Positions 35,963-48,366 are shown, counted from the first letter of the stretch. The stretch is 64,000 nucleotides of DNA from Agriotes lineatus (GCA_940337035.1 CALNHX010007413.1:1-64000), one strand, 5' to 3'. Made by a program: numbers and translations. The notes: generated from the letters alone by a model not told the origin.

Positions 35963-36906
35963 TATTTGAAAAATAATAAACGTGCACCACAGCCTTAAAT
36001 ATTGGATTTTCTATCACTTCGATAGAGTTTGTATGCTTCTTTAATATTGTGAAAGCGAAAGCATCAGGTAAATTCAAAAATGGATGCTATCTATCAGAAC
36101 GTTGTTTGTTTAACGTATCGGATAATTTTAATTAAAAATCTTAAAATTCAATTTAGAACAATAGCAAACAAAGGAAGATAGCAACACGCGCATTATACTA
36201 TGTTCAAACCGTCGTGTGCGTTGATTTATATACGTTATGTAAATAAAAGAAGGTTGGGTTGGTGTTGCCCAGTAACACATTTTCTGAGAACTGCTATTTT
36301 TAAAATTAAACTTCATCGAGTAAAGAGTAAATGTAAAAACTAGTGTCAAATAAAAAAAAAGAATATCAAATTCGTTTAATGAAAGCATGGCTTAATAAAA
36401 TGTCTAGTATACTAATATATAATAACATGTTTTAAATTACTAAATCAATCAGATTATACAGTTTTTTACGAAAACTATGCGATATAACTCAAAGAGGGGA
36501 GTGTAATTCTGCAAATTCATAGCTAAATGAGGTAATTATATTAGAACAATATAGTAAGTCTGGGCCCGCAGCAATTTTGTTATTAGAGTAAAATGCAGAT
36601 TACAGGTTAATCTTCTTTACTCCTGTCATACTTGTTGCTAACGTTCTGTACAAAATTATATTTTCTCTTTATTAATTCATTGAAAAATAAAAAGCACGAT
36701 GCAGTGCCATTGGTAGTTTGAAAAATAACTGAAACTTAAAAAAAGCGTTGAAAAAATTAAATCGCAAACTAAGGGAAAAAGAATTTACAGAAAATATGAC
36801 TATATTAGAAGACAGTGGGAAACTTATAAATCATACGAAAAGCAACTTTTTTCGTTAACACAATACTGTGATATCCTGTACATATATATATTATGAAAAG
36901 TATGTA

Positions 36907-37276
36907 CAGCGTGGTGAATTGCTTCAAGCACCATAGGAATTCCAATGGTAATTTTTAAACATTTAGATATTTGCTTTCCTAATTATTTTAGACCAAAAGT
37001 GCTAGTAAAGTGCAACGAAGTATTTTGCAGAGAAAAAATACTGGATTCAGTCATACCATCGAGGATTTTTGTTAAAGTGTAGGATTTAATTTCCATTGAT
37101 TTTCAGTTACAAAAAAAATCGACAATTATGAAAAATGGCATGAATGGATCCAGTATTTTTTCTCTGCAAAATACTTCGTTGCACTTTTGGTCTAAAATAA
37201 TTAGAAAAGTAAATATTTACATCTTAAAAATGTACCATTGGAATTCCTACATCACGTGAAATCATTCACCACCCTG
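36907..37276. mobile_element. 370-bp MITE with about 150-bp inverted repeats
   Basis: The ends CAGCGTGGTGAAT and ATTCACCACCCTG are flanked by TA. The arms share GGAATTCCAATGGTA and CCAAAAGTGC..., followed by GAAGTATTTTGCAGAGAAAA, almost without change. Only a short loop remains in the centre. The left arm has a duplication-like extra AGTGCTAGTAA. No protein is encoded. Confidence 0.8.
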
Positions 37277-37638
37277 TATATTATTTATAAATACATAAGT
37301 TATTCGAATTTTATTTAAATTATTTCACTATGTGATGTTTCTTGTGTAAATTACAAAACTAAACGCACCACATTTAGATTGAAAATTTCAACAAGGACTA
37401 ATAATAAATTGATAGATCCAAAATTACTTTAAATATATATTATTATTTACTACTTGTACATTATAAGGGTGAGTGATAATAATTTGGAATTGACTCCTAT
37501 TTGATCCAATTGGAATTTTTAGTGTAGTTAATCACGATTAACCTATGGTGCCAGTAACTAATCGAGAGCGATAAAATATCTTGTGGTAAATTGAATGTTG
37601 CAATATATGTAGGAAAAATATTATTAAAAAATTGTGTA

Positions 37639-38370
37639 CAGGGTGTCCCATTTTCGATGATATTACGGGGTATCTCACTTACGAGTAAAGATAGAGAGTT
37701 GCGGTTTTCGCAATACTGTGCTACTTTTTTGTGAAAATAAATATGGTATAAACAAAATTTTCATAGCCCGCTTCATTACTGAGATACAGGGCGAAATTGA
37801 AATATTGCATTTTGGGACCCTCTCGTATCTTCTTTATCCTTTAACATATCGCAAAGCTAAAAACTGACTCTTATACAGTTTTTTACGTAGAATGCAGTGG
37901 CGTAGTCAGATTTTTGCTGTGAGCCGTCAATTTTTAGTTATAAATTAAACTTATGTTTTTTTAACGAAACACTCTGTATATATTTTTGTAAAGCTTATAA
38001 AATTTCCAATCAAATGAAAGAAAAATATACAGGGTGTCCCGTTTAAAAAAACATATGTTTGATTTATAGCTAAAAATTGACTGCTCACAGCAAAAATCTG
38101 ACTACGCCACTGGATTTTACGTAAAAAACTGTATGAGAGACAGTTTTTAGCTTTAATATATGTTAAAGGATAACGAAGATACGAGGGGGGTCCCAAAATG
38201 CAATATTTTCAATTTCGCCCTGTATCTCAGAAATGAAGCGGGCTATGAAAATTTTGTTTATACCATATTTATTTTCACAAAAAAGTAGCACAGTATTGCG
38301 AAAACCGCAACTCTCTATCTTTACTCGTAAGTGAGATACCCCGTAATATCATCGAAAATGGGACACCCTG
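37639..38370. mobile_element. Head-to-head pair of CAGGGTG MITEs forming a 732-bp foldback
   Basis: Unit 1 (37639-37976) and unit 2 (38030-38370) are inverted copies of one sequence of about 340 bp. Each is bracketed by TA and each has its own CAGGGTGT-type ends. A 53-bp spacer separates them. Together they fold into arms of about 340 bp with few mismatches, including GATGATATTACGGGGTATCT and its complement. This could be two independent insertions or one foldback element. No protein is encoded. Confidence 0.8.
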
Positions 38371-38753
38371 TACACTGCAAATCGTGTCCACCTGACAGAT
38401 TTAATAACGTCCAGATAAAGCCCTATAAAATGGGTGTTATTTTGTGTTCTTTTTTTATCATTCTACTTTAAATTATAATATATTTTGGAATTTTTTTTAC
38501 GAAATGTTATTCCAGAAATACACGTGTTTTAAAAAATATACTAACTAGGTAATTTTATTAGATATTACCATTAAATAAGTTTTGTTCCACTAACATCCGC
38601 GCATTTTTCCACTCAAGTCAACATTTCAAATTAAATGTTTTTAAATTAAAAAAGCCCTATATTAAGTAGCTCGTACCTTAAGAATTGCTTAAGGATAGCA
38701 ATTTTAAAATATGGCTGTTTTCAAAATTGCCCCACAACTAAATTATCACTTAT

Positions 38754-38906
38754 AATACCATGAGTAGTCAAATTTATGTCGAATATTTTTGCTGTGGTAT
38801 CACGAATATCCATTGCGCTTAGGTTCGATTAATCCTAAGCGCAATGGACATAAGTAGTGATACCACCGCAAAAATATTCTACTTAACTTTGACAAAAAAT
38901 GGTATT
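38754..38906. repeat. Long hairpin with perfect 14-bp inner stem
   Basis: The outer arms AATACCAT...GAATATTTTTGC.GTGGTATCAC pair with the inverted copy ending ATGGTATT at 38906. The inner stem CCATTGCGCTTAGG (38810-38823) with 38834-38847 is perfect around TTCGATTAAT. There is no coding capacity. The loop lacks the GAAG word of the other hairpins. Confidence 0.7.
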
Positions 38907-40347
38907 TTGAGGGACTATTCAATGAACCAAACTATTTTTTCAAATTAGGTTTCAGTAAATCTAACACCAAACTACGCAATTCCTATGGTAATAGAAAACT
39001 GATATTGACTTTTTCTAACAAATATCACATTTGTTTAAAATATTCAAGGGTAATACCACAAAAGGTGAAAATTTTTTGAGAATTTTTTTCGTTCACATGC
39101 AAATTATTGGGTTTAAATTTCTCGAAACTAAAACTGCGTTAAAAATTCCGCGAGAACGCAGGTCGAGTGGAATTTGTGCAGTTTTTTTTTTAGAGAAACT
39201 TGCAATAATTTACATGTTGACGAAATAAATTCGCTTAAAAAATTTTGCCTTGAGTGGTATTTGGAAAGATTATTCAACAATATGGATAGATGACTTTTAC
39301 CGTGTTCGACGGCACACATTTTTAATGTTTTCCACTATTAATTCAATACTGGAGCTTCCAACACGATTATTATGAGTTTCTAGAACGACGCTGATTTGCA
39401 AACTGTGACTTTGACATTTTGGCTAAATATCAGTCAAAGGCTACTCACTAAATTGAAGTCATTGAAACCAAATGAGCTCGCGTGAAAACACTGTGACATT
39501 AGATGTTTTCAATGAGAGTCAATTTTGATTGGCCGTTTCTGGCAAATTGAACAATTTTCATTGGTTTGTTCATTGTAGTGTTGAATAATCATTTAAATAC
39601 CTTCTAGGAAGATATATCCGCTGATATTTTTTTGATTGGTCAAGAAACGTCAGATTCTGGATTTTCATTGGTCACTTTTTGACAGATGACAGATGAATTG
39701 AATAGTTGTGTTAAAATTGTTCGAAACTCACACCATATCATTAAATAAAACCACTTTGTTACGGTTTTGACAGTTCTGACAACAAAACTCAGTTACACTG
39801 CAGTTTTATGGTAGCTACAAATCGTTTTACACTTTTGAGTTAGTTCATAATTATTTTTCGTAAGTAAATATACTTAATTTTCTAAATTTAAAAACATAAG
39901 GTGCTTGCTAAAATGAGAATTTCAGTGGATTATCATCTGCATCTATTATAGAGTTAATCTAACGTATCTAAAGATATCTCCATTTAAGAAACAACTTACT
40001 ATTCAAAACGGCTATTTTCTAATGTGCATACTACTCATCTAAGGGAAAAAGAGTTTTGCAAATTAAAGCATCCCTTTTCCAGAATTGTCCATGCCATCAC
40101 GTTTCTGTATTAGACTGCAATAGGGGCGGCTACACGTGTCTTCTTTGACTAGGTGTTGTATTTGCAACCTTCTCTGCTAGACAGAGTATGCTGCCATATC
40201 AAAACAAAACACGAAATTTTTATATTACTCCAGTATAAAATTGCTCTAGTTTCTCTACGTTAACAGCAACATCTTTGAACTATGCTGTTATCAAGACAAG
40301 GCAGAGCATTTGCTGTTTTGCCATATGAGTATGTAGTAAGCCAAATA
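38907..40347. other. Non-coding stretch, no gene recognised
   Basis: AT-rich DNA with only short open frames. I see no supported feature. Confidence 0.4.
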
Positions 40348-40349
40348 TA

Positions 40350-41236
40350 CGAGGAGCGTTCAAATATGAATTATAATTTGAATTGCGCGCCAAAAGACGA
40401 AGACATGCACACAAGCTGTATACATTAATTAATGCTCTGGAACAAGTCCTAACTTCATTCAGTCGTTAAGTCGTCACAATTCATTTTCATTCAATTGGCA
40501 AGCATGAGTGAAGTGGGAGTGCATTCAAGTGACGAACAAAGCATTATTAGAAAATTTCTTATCAACAAAGATATCAAAGCATAAGAAATTTTTGTACGAG
40601 TTAAAAGACAGTTTGATGCGCAACCACTATCAGACTAAATAAGCGTTTAGAAAACGAGAAAAGCGTTTACAGATGGCTGCAAAGGTGCCGAGAATGAACC
40701 GGATTCTCGCCATCCAAAAACATTGACAACAGAAGAGAATGCTGACAGAGTAAAATGCACTTATTTGAAACGATTGTCGAATTACAGTGAAGGATATTCC
40801 TTCTGCATTAAATATCAGTAGGGGTAACTTGAAAAAAATGCGAGTGCTCTGTCTGTGTCTTACAGGATAATGCTCGACCCCATTTCGCTATTCACACGCT
40901 GACTACGATCCAAAAATTAAAACGGACCATGCTGCCCCATTTATTATACATTTCGGACCTTGCTGCATCAGTTTTGTATTTGTTTAGATCCTTAAAAGAG
41001 TTCCTAGTAGAAAAATACTTCGTTGTAATGCAGAAGTCATCGCAATTGTTTGGCAATGGGTGTGACAGCAACCAAACGATTTTTTTTCTCGTGGAATACA
41101 GACATTTCCGGAAAGATGGCACCAGTTTATTAAAAGAGAGGGAGACTGAGTAGAAAAATGACATGATATACATTAGAGTTCTTGTGTTTGTTTTTGAATA
41201 AATATTAAATTATAATCTATATCTGAACGCTCCTCG
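40350..41236 (+). mobile_element. mariner-type DNA transposon, internally deleted
   Basis: The terminal inverted repeats are CGAGGAGCGTTCAAATATGA at the left end and TATCTGAACGCTCCTCG at the right end (to 41236). TA flanks both sides (40348-40349 and 41237-41238). Inside is a broken transposase gene in the plus orientation. The length of 887 bp is short of the roughly 1.3 kb expected for a full mariner. Confidence 0.9.
40504..41153 (+). pseudogene. mariner transposase remnant
   Basis: The ATG at 40504 starts MSEVGVHSSDEQSIIRKFLI, the N-terminal helix-turn-helix segment, soon interrupted by stops and frameshifts. The catalytic core reappears as QDNARPHF (about 40863-40886) with TMLPH..YISDLA and YLFRSLKEFL after it, the second and third acidic regions of DD34D mariner transposases. 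The SPDLAPSDFHLF box reads ISDLAASVLYLF, a changed core. A stretch between the N-terminal domain and QDNARPH, which would carry the first catalytic Asp, is missing. The final open frame ends at 41151-41153. The gene is dead and could only be mobilised in trans through its ends. Confidence 0.85.
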
Positions 41237-42375
41237 TACGATTCCCGTTGCTTAAATGTGTCAGTTAAAATTGGAATCGAAGATCATGAAAATATGAATT
41301 CTACATCCAAGCAAAAGTTTAAAGGTTTCGCGATGAGAAATCACAGATGACAAGAAATGTTCTACAATCTGGTGTATGTGTTATTATATACTGTTTATGG
41401 CAGTTTAGTTGTTTCATTGCTTGGTGTTACAAGACCAAAAACGACATAAAACGACCACTTGAAATTAATAAGAAAATTATTGATACTGATAACAGTCCCT
41501 AGCATCTGTAAGCAGTCCCAGCTGTTGATGTGGAAACTGAGGCTCAAATTATGTTTAGTTAGATGTTAAGTATTACTCAAGATAACTTAAACACGTCTTA
41601 GAATTAGTTCTGGTAATACACCCAACTATATCCGGTGTTGGTTACACATTTAATCAATTACGAATCTTTATTTCAAAAATAAAAGTCAAGGTTTAGCAAT
41701 TAGCATTTAGCAAGAAACTGAATCGTGTTACTATTAGATATCCTAATAGTACCAGCAACGATTCTTATGGTTATAGATGTATTATAGAATACCAAAACTC
41801 CGTGAATCAGTCTGTAAATAAGAACGAAATGGCATAAGAGGTTGGAGGAAAAAGAACCACTTTGAAACAAAATAATTGAAATAGACAGAACAATAAAATG
41901 CTAGACCATGGATTTTTTGAGGATGTGATTATATTTTTATCTAAATTTGATCCATTCATGAAAATTATGTTGATGAAGCAGTACGTTGAAACCGTAAAAA
42001 TAAAAAGAAGAAGGCCCAGGACAGCCGGGTAACCCAATAAGATTCCTTTCTAAAACTTAAACAAATTATGTACCTAATACAATCAAATTGTATATTTGAT
42101 GGAACACAATATAGCACAAGAAATATATAGCAAAAATTTGCAGCATACAACCCAAATTATTAATATTTATTCAGCTATTTGTCATCATCAGGCATACCAC
42201 AGATAGAGTAAACGAACGTGTAGTTGTCATTATTAACTATGTACTATGTACTATTGTTACCAAAAAAACCTAGAACAAGGTTTTTCTACGACGACTACTA
42301 AAAGTATGCTTTTTAGCACTAGCTTGTATCACTAAAAATGACGTTTTATAAATCAGCGTGTTAAAAGTGAAATCA

Positions 42376-42413
42376 GCTGTTTACTTTTAGCACATGTGCT
42401 AAAAGTAAACAGC
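42376..42413. repeat. Perfect 38-bp palindrome with TTTTAGCACA core
   Basis: GCTGTTTACTTTTAGCACA is followed at once by its exact complement. The GTGCTAAAAGT word recurs in the hairpin at 42718-42816 and, as TTTTAGCAC/GTGCTAAAA, at 58399-58420. Confidence 0.85.
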
Positions 42414-42717
42414 GGGTGTTGAATTTTGAATTTTAAACAGGAAGTGAGGTTATAAAGTTGTTCTAGTTACTTCTTTCGTTTGAAGTAAAGTGTTTTTTTT
42501 TAATAATTAAAGTATTATGTAATGAATAAAGTAAAATGTGTACTATTATAAATACCTTTGATAATTAACTTTGACAGCTACCGATTGCAGAAACAGTCAC
42601 CTGCGCCGTCACGGCCATCTCTTTACTATTACATAAATTATAACTGTCATAAATGCAAACCTTTATTAAATCGACATTTATGGATTAATAAATTTAAGGT
42701 CGTAGAAAAAATATTGT

Positions 42718-42816
42718 GTGCTAAAAGTGTTTATGCACGAGACATGTTTTGACACTCAACCTTCGGCTTCGTTTCATAATTTTCATGTCTCGTGCACAAA
42801 CATCCACTTTTAGCAC
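42718..42816. repeat. Hairpin with GTGCTAAAAGTG stem and CTTCGGCTTCG loop
   Basis: The left arm 42718-42746 (GTGCTAAAAGTG...GCACGAGACATG) pairs with 42784-42816. The loop contains CAACCTTCGGCTTCGTTT, again a CTTC/GAAG loop. It shares stem words with the 42376 palindrome only 300 bp away. Confidence 0.75.
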
Positions 42817-43536
42817 TTGTTGCACAAATAGCTATGTTTTAGCTGTGTGACTCTGAACGTCTGAACTTTTAACTGGCAACTGACATATGAATAAATTTGA
42901 AATTATATTAAACGTCTCCGTCAGTAATGCCTAGAATGAGATTAGTTTCAGACGCTAGAACTATTTCCTGCTTAGAAAACCGAATAACTAATCGGGAAAT
43001 TGCACATGTATCTAGTTTTATTATTGTTTTGTATTGTAGTTTTTGATATTAAAATTTTATGTGATATATGACATGTTTGAATTATTCACATGACAGTAAA
43101 AGTCATTTCATCAACTAAAATAATAGAAATGCATGGCTTGTCCTAAAGCACCTATATAATACGAGCATGCTTGTCAGCCATTTTGAATCACATCACAAAA
43201 GCGGCAAATTAAAAAAACTAGTTACTTTTCAGAAAATGAAAATAGGTTAATGTGTATACATTTGATGCAAAGCATAAAAGGCAAAAAACACAGGAAAACG
43301 AAGACAGCTGGCAACTCAAACACGAGGTTAGAAGCTAGAACAGCGAGAATAGATAATATAATAACCCACAGCGACTGAAATGTTTGACATTGTAGGGTTA
43401 TGTTTTGGTTGCATCATGTCTACCAACATGTAAACGCGAAAATACTGTGATGCAGGATTTTCTGCAACTTGTGCGACATGCGTCTGCTTGTATTATAAAG
43501 GGCTCTAGCTTGTCCTAGTTTTTTGTGATAGCAGTA

Positions 43537-44022
43537 CAGGTCACAGAAAGTAGATTGGGTGTCAAGGTAGGTCATGAAAGGCGCTGTGATCATATTTGAT
43601 GAATTGGCAATATGTGGAAAATTGTCAAAAACATACAAAGTTAGGTTATATTTTAAATGACAAGTAAACAGTAACGGTGGGTGGAGAGATTTTGTTTGCG
43701 CAGTGACTAACGTCATATGACAGATTCTTTGTGTTTTAAAGTGTGGAAATTGCTGTTGCTGGGATAGAAGGTTTAACAGAGCCTGGTTGTTCAACGTACA
43801 TCATTATTTCTGCAATCCTATTAACATTCAAGAACTGATAATATACCATACCGCAATGTTGCGTACGCCTCTGATTTATTGTGTCATTTAGCTTAAATAA
43901 GGTTAACAATTTAATGTCAATATGCTAGATGTAAAAATGTTACCAATACGAAACTTGAAAATTACTAGATTCTAACATTAGTTCCGATTTTCACCGCGTC
44001 CCAATCTACTTTCTGTAACCTG
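43537..44022. mobile_element. 486-bp MITE, ACAGAAAGTAGATTGGG ends
   Basis: The terminal inverted repeats begin CAGGTCACAGAAAGTAGA (left) and CAGGTTACAGAAAGTAGA (right, complement), about 23 bp with one mismatch, and are flanked by TA (43535-43536 and 44023-44024). There is no recognisable protein. The ends and TA duplication place it with Tc1/mariner-type non-autonomous elements. Confidence 0.8.
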
Positions 44023-44380
44023 TAGTATCTCTTAAGCAGGACAAAAGCTGTGCGACTTTGTATGCGAAATAATTCGTTATCCAAGACTTGGTATAATAAA
44101 CTCCCTTTTTTTTTTTAATATACATTATACCAGCTCAGCAATGGTTGCTATACATGGTAAAGTTAAAATAAATATATAACATTATTCATCACGAGTGAGG
44201 TCCATGCGGCCTCTAACAATAGTAATTTTAGCACTAAAGAGTTGGTTTGTTATTTTATTTTAGTTGAAACTGTTTTATGAGCACATAATGTCATGGTTGG
44301 TAATCAGTGTTCACTATGAGTAATTATTATTGCTATTATCATTATTATTATTCACTTCTGTTTACTATGGGAATATGATA

Positions 44381-47111
44381 TTATTCACTATCACTTGTAA
44401 GCAGGTCTCTGGCTAGCTTCCTTTTTAATCTGGTGTGTAGTGTTTTTGAGCCCAATTGAAAGTATACTGCCCCATTGCATTGATCTAGATTGTTGTAAAA
44501 TTTCCTGGATATTTTGGTAATAAATTCTTGTACAGTGGGCATATTAGCTTCTCTGTGTAGTTGTGTATTTCTAACGAACCATTCTGCATCAGTGATGGTG
44601 CGCAATACCTTATTTTGTAGGATTTGTAATTTATTGATGTTTGTTTTGGATGTTGCGCTCCAGACACAGCAACCATAAGTGAATATTGGTCTAATTATGC
44701 TTGTATATATTAGTATGCCGCAATTTATTCTAAGCGCGGACTTTCTGTTGAGGATTGGATACAGCATGTTCAACCGAGCATACGATTCTGATAATTTCCT
44801 GTTGATATGGTAGCTCCAAGTTAGTCTTCGGTCTAGGTATATACCTAGGTATTTAACGGCGCTGTCTTTAGGATTCCAATCGATTGGCGTGTTGTTAATA
44901 CTTATTCTTGGTGGATCATCGGGTCTGCGAAGGGTGAATATTTTAGACTCACATTTGGTCGCATTTATTTTAACGCACCATTTTTCAAACCAATTATGTA
45001 GTTGATTCACCCCTAGTTGCAAATTGCGTGCTGCTTGATGAATATCACGGTCTTGTGTGATGATGGCGGTGTCATCCGCGTACATGGCAAGGTTTGTGGT
45101 TGGTATTGTAGGAATATCAGACATAAATATATTAAAAAGTATTGGGCCCAGTATCGATCCTTGTGGGACACCGGCCTGAGCTTGTCTGGATGTAGAAAAA
45201 TATGATCCTACTTTCACTTGAAATGTCCTGTGCGTTAGAAACGACTTGATGGTTTGCATGAGATATGAAGGAATGCTCATTTTTAACATTTTGTATAACA
45301 GTCCATTAATCCAGATTCGGTCGAAGGCTTGTGCTACGTCCACAAATGTGATTAGCGTATGCGATTTGTTTTCGAAGCCTTCCTCTATTATCTCAGTGAG
45401 TCTTAGTATTTGATGACTTGTAGAGTGATGACTTTTAAACCCGAACTGTATTTGTGGTATAGTGTTGTTATCTTCTAGGAAACTCATGAGTCGATGCTGA
45501 ATTATTCGTTCCAGGAGTTTGGACAGTGTGAACAGTAGACTTATTGGTCTATAGCCTGCTGGATCGCTGTGTTTCTTCCCAGGCTTGGGGAACATAAGTA
45601 TAAGTGCGTGTCTCCATACTTCTGGAAAATATCCTGTTCTTAGACATGCATTAAAGATCGCTGTCAGATAGGCTATGGATTTATCGGGAAGATTTTTAAG
45701 AAGTATATTCGGTATCATATCGCTTCCAGGGGCTTTATTATTTGTCAGCTTTTTAATATACTGCTTCACTTCTGCGGGTGAGGTTGGCTCAATGAGCATT
45801 GCATTACCGGTGGAATTATTGTTTACTTCTGTCACAATCTGTTGGATGTGTTCTGCGTTGCTTTCCTCATATTTTGTGGTGAAGACTTGCTCAAGATGTT
45901 TGGCGAAAATGTCACTTTTTTCTTTGTCCTCTGGATACGCTCGATCATTTACACGAAGAGTGGGGATTATGAGCGGTTGCTTGAGGATTTTTTTGGTGGC
46001 TCTCCACATGTTGGGGTCTCCGTGATTTAGGCTTCCTATGTAGTGATTATAAGATTTGTATCTGTGCTCATCTAATTGTTTCCTGACTAATCTTATTAGT
46101 TGGTTTAGTCTAACTTTGATTTCCGGATCTCGTGTTCTTTGCCATGTTCTTCTTATCCTATTTTTTTCTTTAATGAGGTTAAATATATTTGGCGGAGGGT
46201 TTAAATAATTGGTGTATCTCTTTGGCTTTTTCGCATCAGTGGAATTATCTACGGCTTGGTTAATTGCATTTTTAAATGTTTCTACAGCGATGTTGATGTC
46301 ATTTTGTGAGGCCAGATTGGTAGGACAGGATAGCTGGTCATTCATTGATATTTTAAACAAGTTCCAGTTTATTGGTCCGTTTATTAGTTTCGGAGATTTT
46401 GGATAAAATTGGGGAGAGTAGGTTAGGTCAACAACTACAGGTAAATGATCAGAATCGAGCCCTGTTAAGACAGTCTGTTGAATAGGTATGGTTAGGTTTT
46501 TATGTACTATTATGTCTAATATATCAGGCATGTGATCTGCCCTATATGGGAAGTAGGTGTAGTCCGGGGGTGCTGAAATTTGTAATGCCAGTTGAGACGC
46601 GAAGTTGTTAAGTTTAACACCGTTTGGATTTGTTTTTCTGCAGCCCCAGTTAGTATGCTTGCTGTTTAGATCTCCTAGCAGCATAGGCCTCGATTGTGGG
46701 CTCCACTCTGTTAAATATTCTTTGAAGTTCCTCGCATTTGAGTTGCCTGTTAGGTGATTTGTATGCACAAATCAATATTAATGAGCTGTTATTTGCTAAG
46801 GTAAGTTTTATAGCCATGGCTTCTATGTAATTAATATTATGTAAGTCCATAGGTGTTATTAGTAGGCTACGTTTTGCAATTATGGCTGCTCCCCCCCATG
46901 CTATTGCTGCTTCCCTGTCTTTCCTAAAAATTCGGTAGCCAGGTATTGTGAATTTTTCATTGTCTACTAAATGCGTTTCAGTAACGCATGCAATATCTAT
47001 ATTGTATCTTGAAATGAATGATATAAATGTTGACCGTTGTTTTTTTATCCCATCAGCATTCCAGTTTGCCAGTGTTAACTTATTTATTAGGTTATGATTA
47101 TTTGCCGCCAT
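44381..47111 (-). pseudogene. Jockey-type ORF2: endonuclease and reverse transcriptase, one frameshift
   Basis: The ATG at 47109-47111 starts an apurinic-type endonuclease: LTLANWNADGI, then VTETHL (catalytic Glu, about 46975), GYRIFRKDR and GGAAIIAKR. Within about 46650-46768 the frame changes by one base. The other frame continues with MLLGDLNSKHTNWG and LDSDHLPV, the Asp-His pair of the nuclease. The RT follows without a stop: NNKAPGSDMIP, YRPISLL, FGFKSHHS, FVDVAQAFDRIW, AGVPQGSILGPILFN, and MYADDTAI (intact YADD, 45072-45083). The C-terminus has RNTQLHREANMP. The stop is at 44381-44383. Joined, the parts are close to the normal length of about 900 residues. The start codon overlaps the ORF1 stop (ATGGCGGCAAATAA), suggesting reinitiation. 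Only the frameshift prevents a complete protein. Confidence 0.85.
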
Positions 47112-48366
47112 TGAAAAGCATCGGAATTATGGATATTATGAAATTTTTTATTTGATCTACATATGGTGTTAACATTTCTAGGATATTCTTGAGAATTTTA
47201 GAGATAAGGGGGTCTGAGCTGGTTGTCTGCTGGTTATTGTTTGCTGAATTGGTGTTAGCATTTGTGTAATTTCCGGATAAAACGTTAGCGTAATATAATG
47301 GGCTTGAAGTAATATTCCCAGTTATAGGTGCATTGGGGTTAGTTGGTCGAATTAAGGATGGATACTGTGTAGACTGATTATGCGGACGAAGTTTGTTGCT
47401 AAGCTTCTTAATGTAAGGGCATCCCTTATAGTTCGCCGAGTGTTCACCGTTACAGTTGACACACTTTGGTTTAGTTTCTGGGAGCTTTTGACATTTACTG
47501 TAGTGATGATGTTCAGGACACTTAACGCAGCGTGGTGGAAGGTGGCAGTAGTTCTTGGTGTGCCCCACTAGCTGACAGTTAGTGCATTGCGGCATATCAC
47601 TGTTTTTACGACGTGGTTCTACCGTAATCACGCAGTATAGGAGTCTGTTTAAGTTGAAAATGTCTTTCGCGTTGTCTGTTTTTTCTAGTTCAACCGCAAC
47701 AATTGGTATAGGTAATTTTTTGTGGTTAAGTAATCTGGTAGTTTTAATAACAGGATACTTTAATTGGCGTAGTTCCGAAAATATCTCTATTTCGGATATA
47801 GAAATAGGGACATTTCTTATTATTGCTGAAATGTTAGCTTTTTCTGGGAGTTGATAAGTGTAGTAATTCACGTTGTTATCATCGTAATACTTAGTAAGTG
47901 CTCTGAACTCTTCAGAGCTGTTTAAATTAATCTTTAGCTGGGTACCTTTAAAAGAAGTAGTGAAATCATCTTTTTTAATGACATTCTTGATATCCTTTAT
48001 AATGTTTTGATAATGGGTACCGTTTGGTAAAAATATAGGTGGAATCTTGGGCTTACCTGATTCTTCAGGTGGACTAGGTGTTTTATTTAATGATTGCGAT
48101 TGGCTGGAAACTTCTTGCGTGGATGACTGCATCTGGCTTGATTTTGATTGTGTGGACTGGAGCGCGTGATATCTGTTTTGGGAGAGCAATGCCTCGCTAT
48201 TAAACATATATCGTTTGTTTAGGTCATTTTCTGGCGATGGTAGCGGTCGCTTTTTCTTATTTATCTCGTCGATGTGTTCACCTTCCGTTTCCATATGGTT
48301 GGAGGTAGCATTTGAACCGTGGTATATTAATGATGTTTTAAGAGGAGATAAGTTAGGTTGATCCAT
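47098..48366 (-). CDS. Jockey-type ORF1, gag-like nucleic-acid-binding protein
   Basis: The 422-residue frame runs from a real ATG (48364-48366) to TAA at 47098-47100. The N-terminal 110 residues are rich in Ser, Gln and Pro and probably disordered. Residues of about 150-250 form the domain that usually precedes the zinc knuckles in insect LINE gag proteins (KANISAIIRNVPISISE, KYPVIKTTRLLNHKKLP). Three Cys-rich knuckles follow: CTNCQLVGHTKNYC (about 259-272), CVKCPEHHHYSKC and CVNCNGEHSANYKGC. The tail ends hydrophobic (IISIIPMLFNGGK). Such proteins bind the element RNA and carry it to the nucleus. The frame has no lesion, consistent with recent insertion. It is a transposon gene, not a host gene. 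Confidence 0.85.
   Translation of the reverse strand: MDQPNLSPLKTSLIYHGSNATSNHMETEGEHIDEINKKKRPLPSPENDLNKRYMFNSEALLSQNRYHALQSTQSKSSQMQSSTQEVSSQSQSLNKTPSPPEESGKPKIPPIFLPNGTHYQNIIKDIKNVIKKDDFTTSFKGTQLKINLNSSEEFRALTKYYDDNNVNYYTYQLPEKANISAIIRNVPISISEIEIFSELRQLKYPVIKTTRLLNHKKLPIPIVAVELEKTDNAKDIFNLNRLLYCVITVEPRRKNSDMPQCTNCQLVGHTKNYCHLPPRCVKCPEHHHYSKCQKLPETKPKCVNCNGEHSANYKGCPYIKKLSNKLRPHNQSTQYPSLIRPTNPNAPITGNITSSPLYYANVLSGNYTNANTNSANNNQQTTSSDPLISKILKNILEMLTPYVDQIKNFIISIIPMLFNGGK

Noticed and set aside
37951..38196. 81-codon frame in the MITE pair
   Set aside because: It lies across the centre of the foldback and is explained by the inverted repeat; no protein likeness.
43420..43794. 124-codon minus-strand frame
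   Set aside because: It overlaps the left end of the TA-flanked MITE at 43537 and has no domain.
45017..46406. Several plus-strand frames of 60-116 codons
   Set aside because: They are antisense shadows of the Jockey reverse transcriptase.
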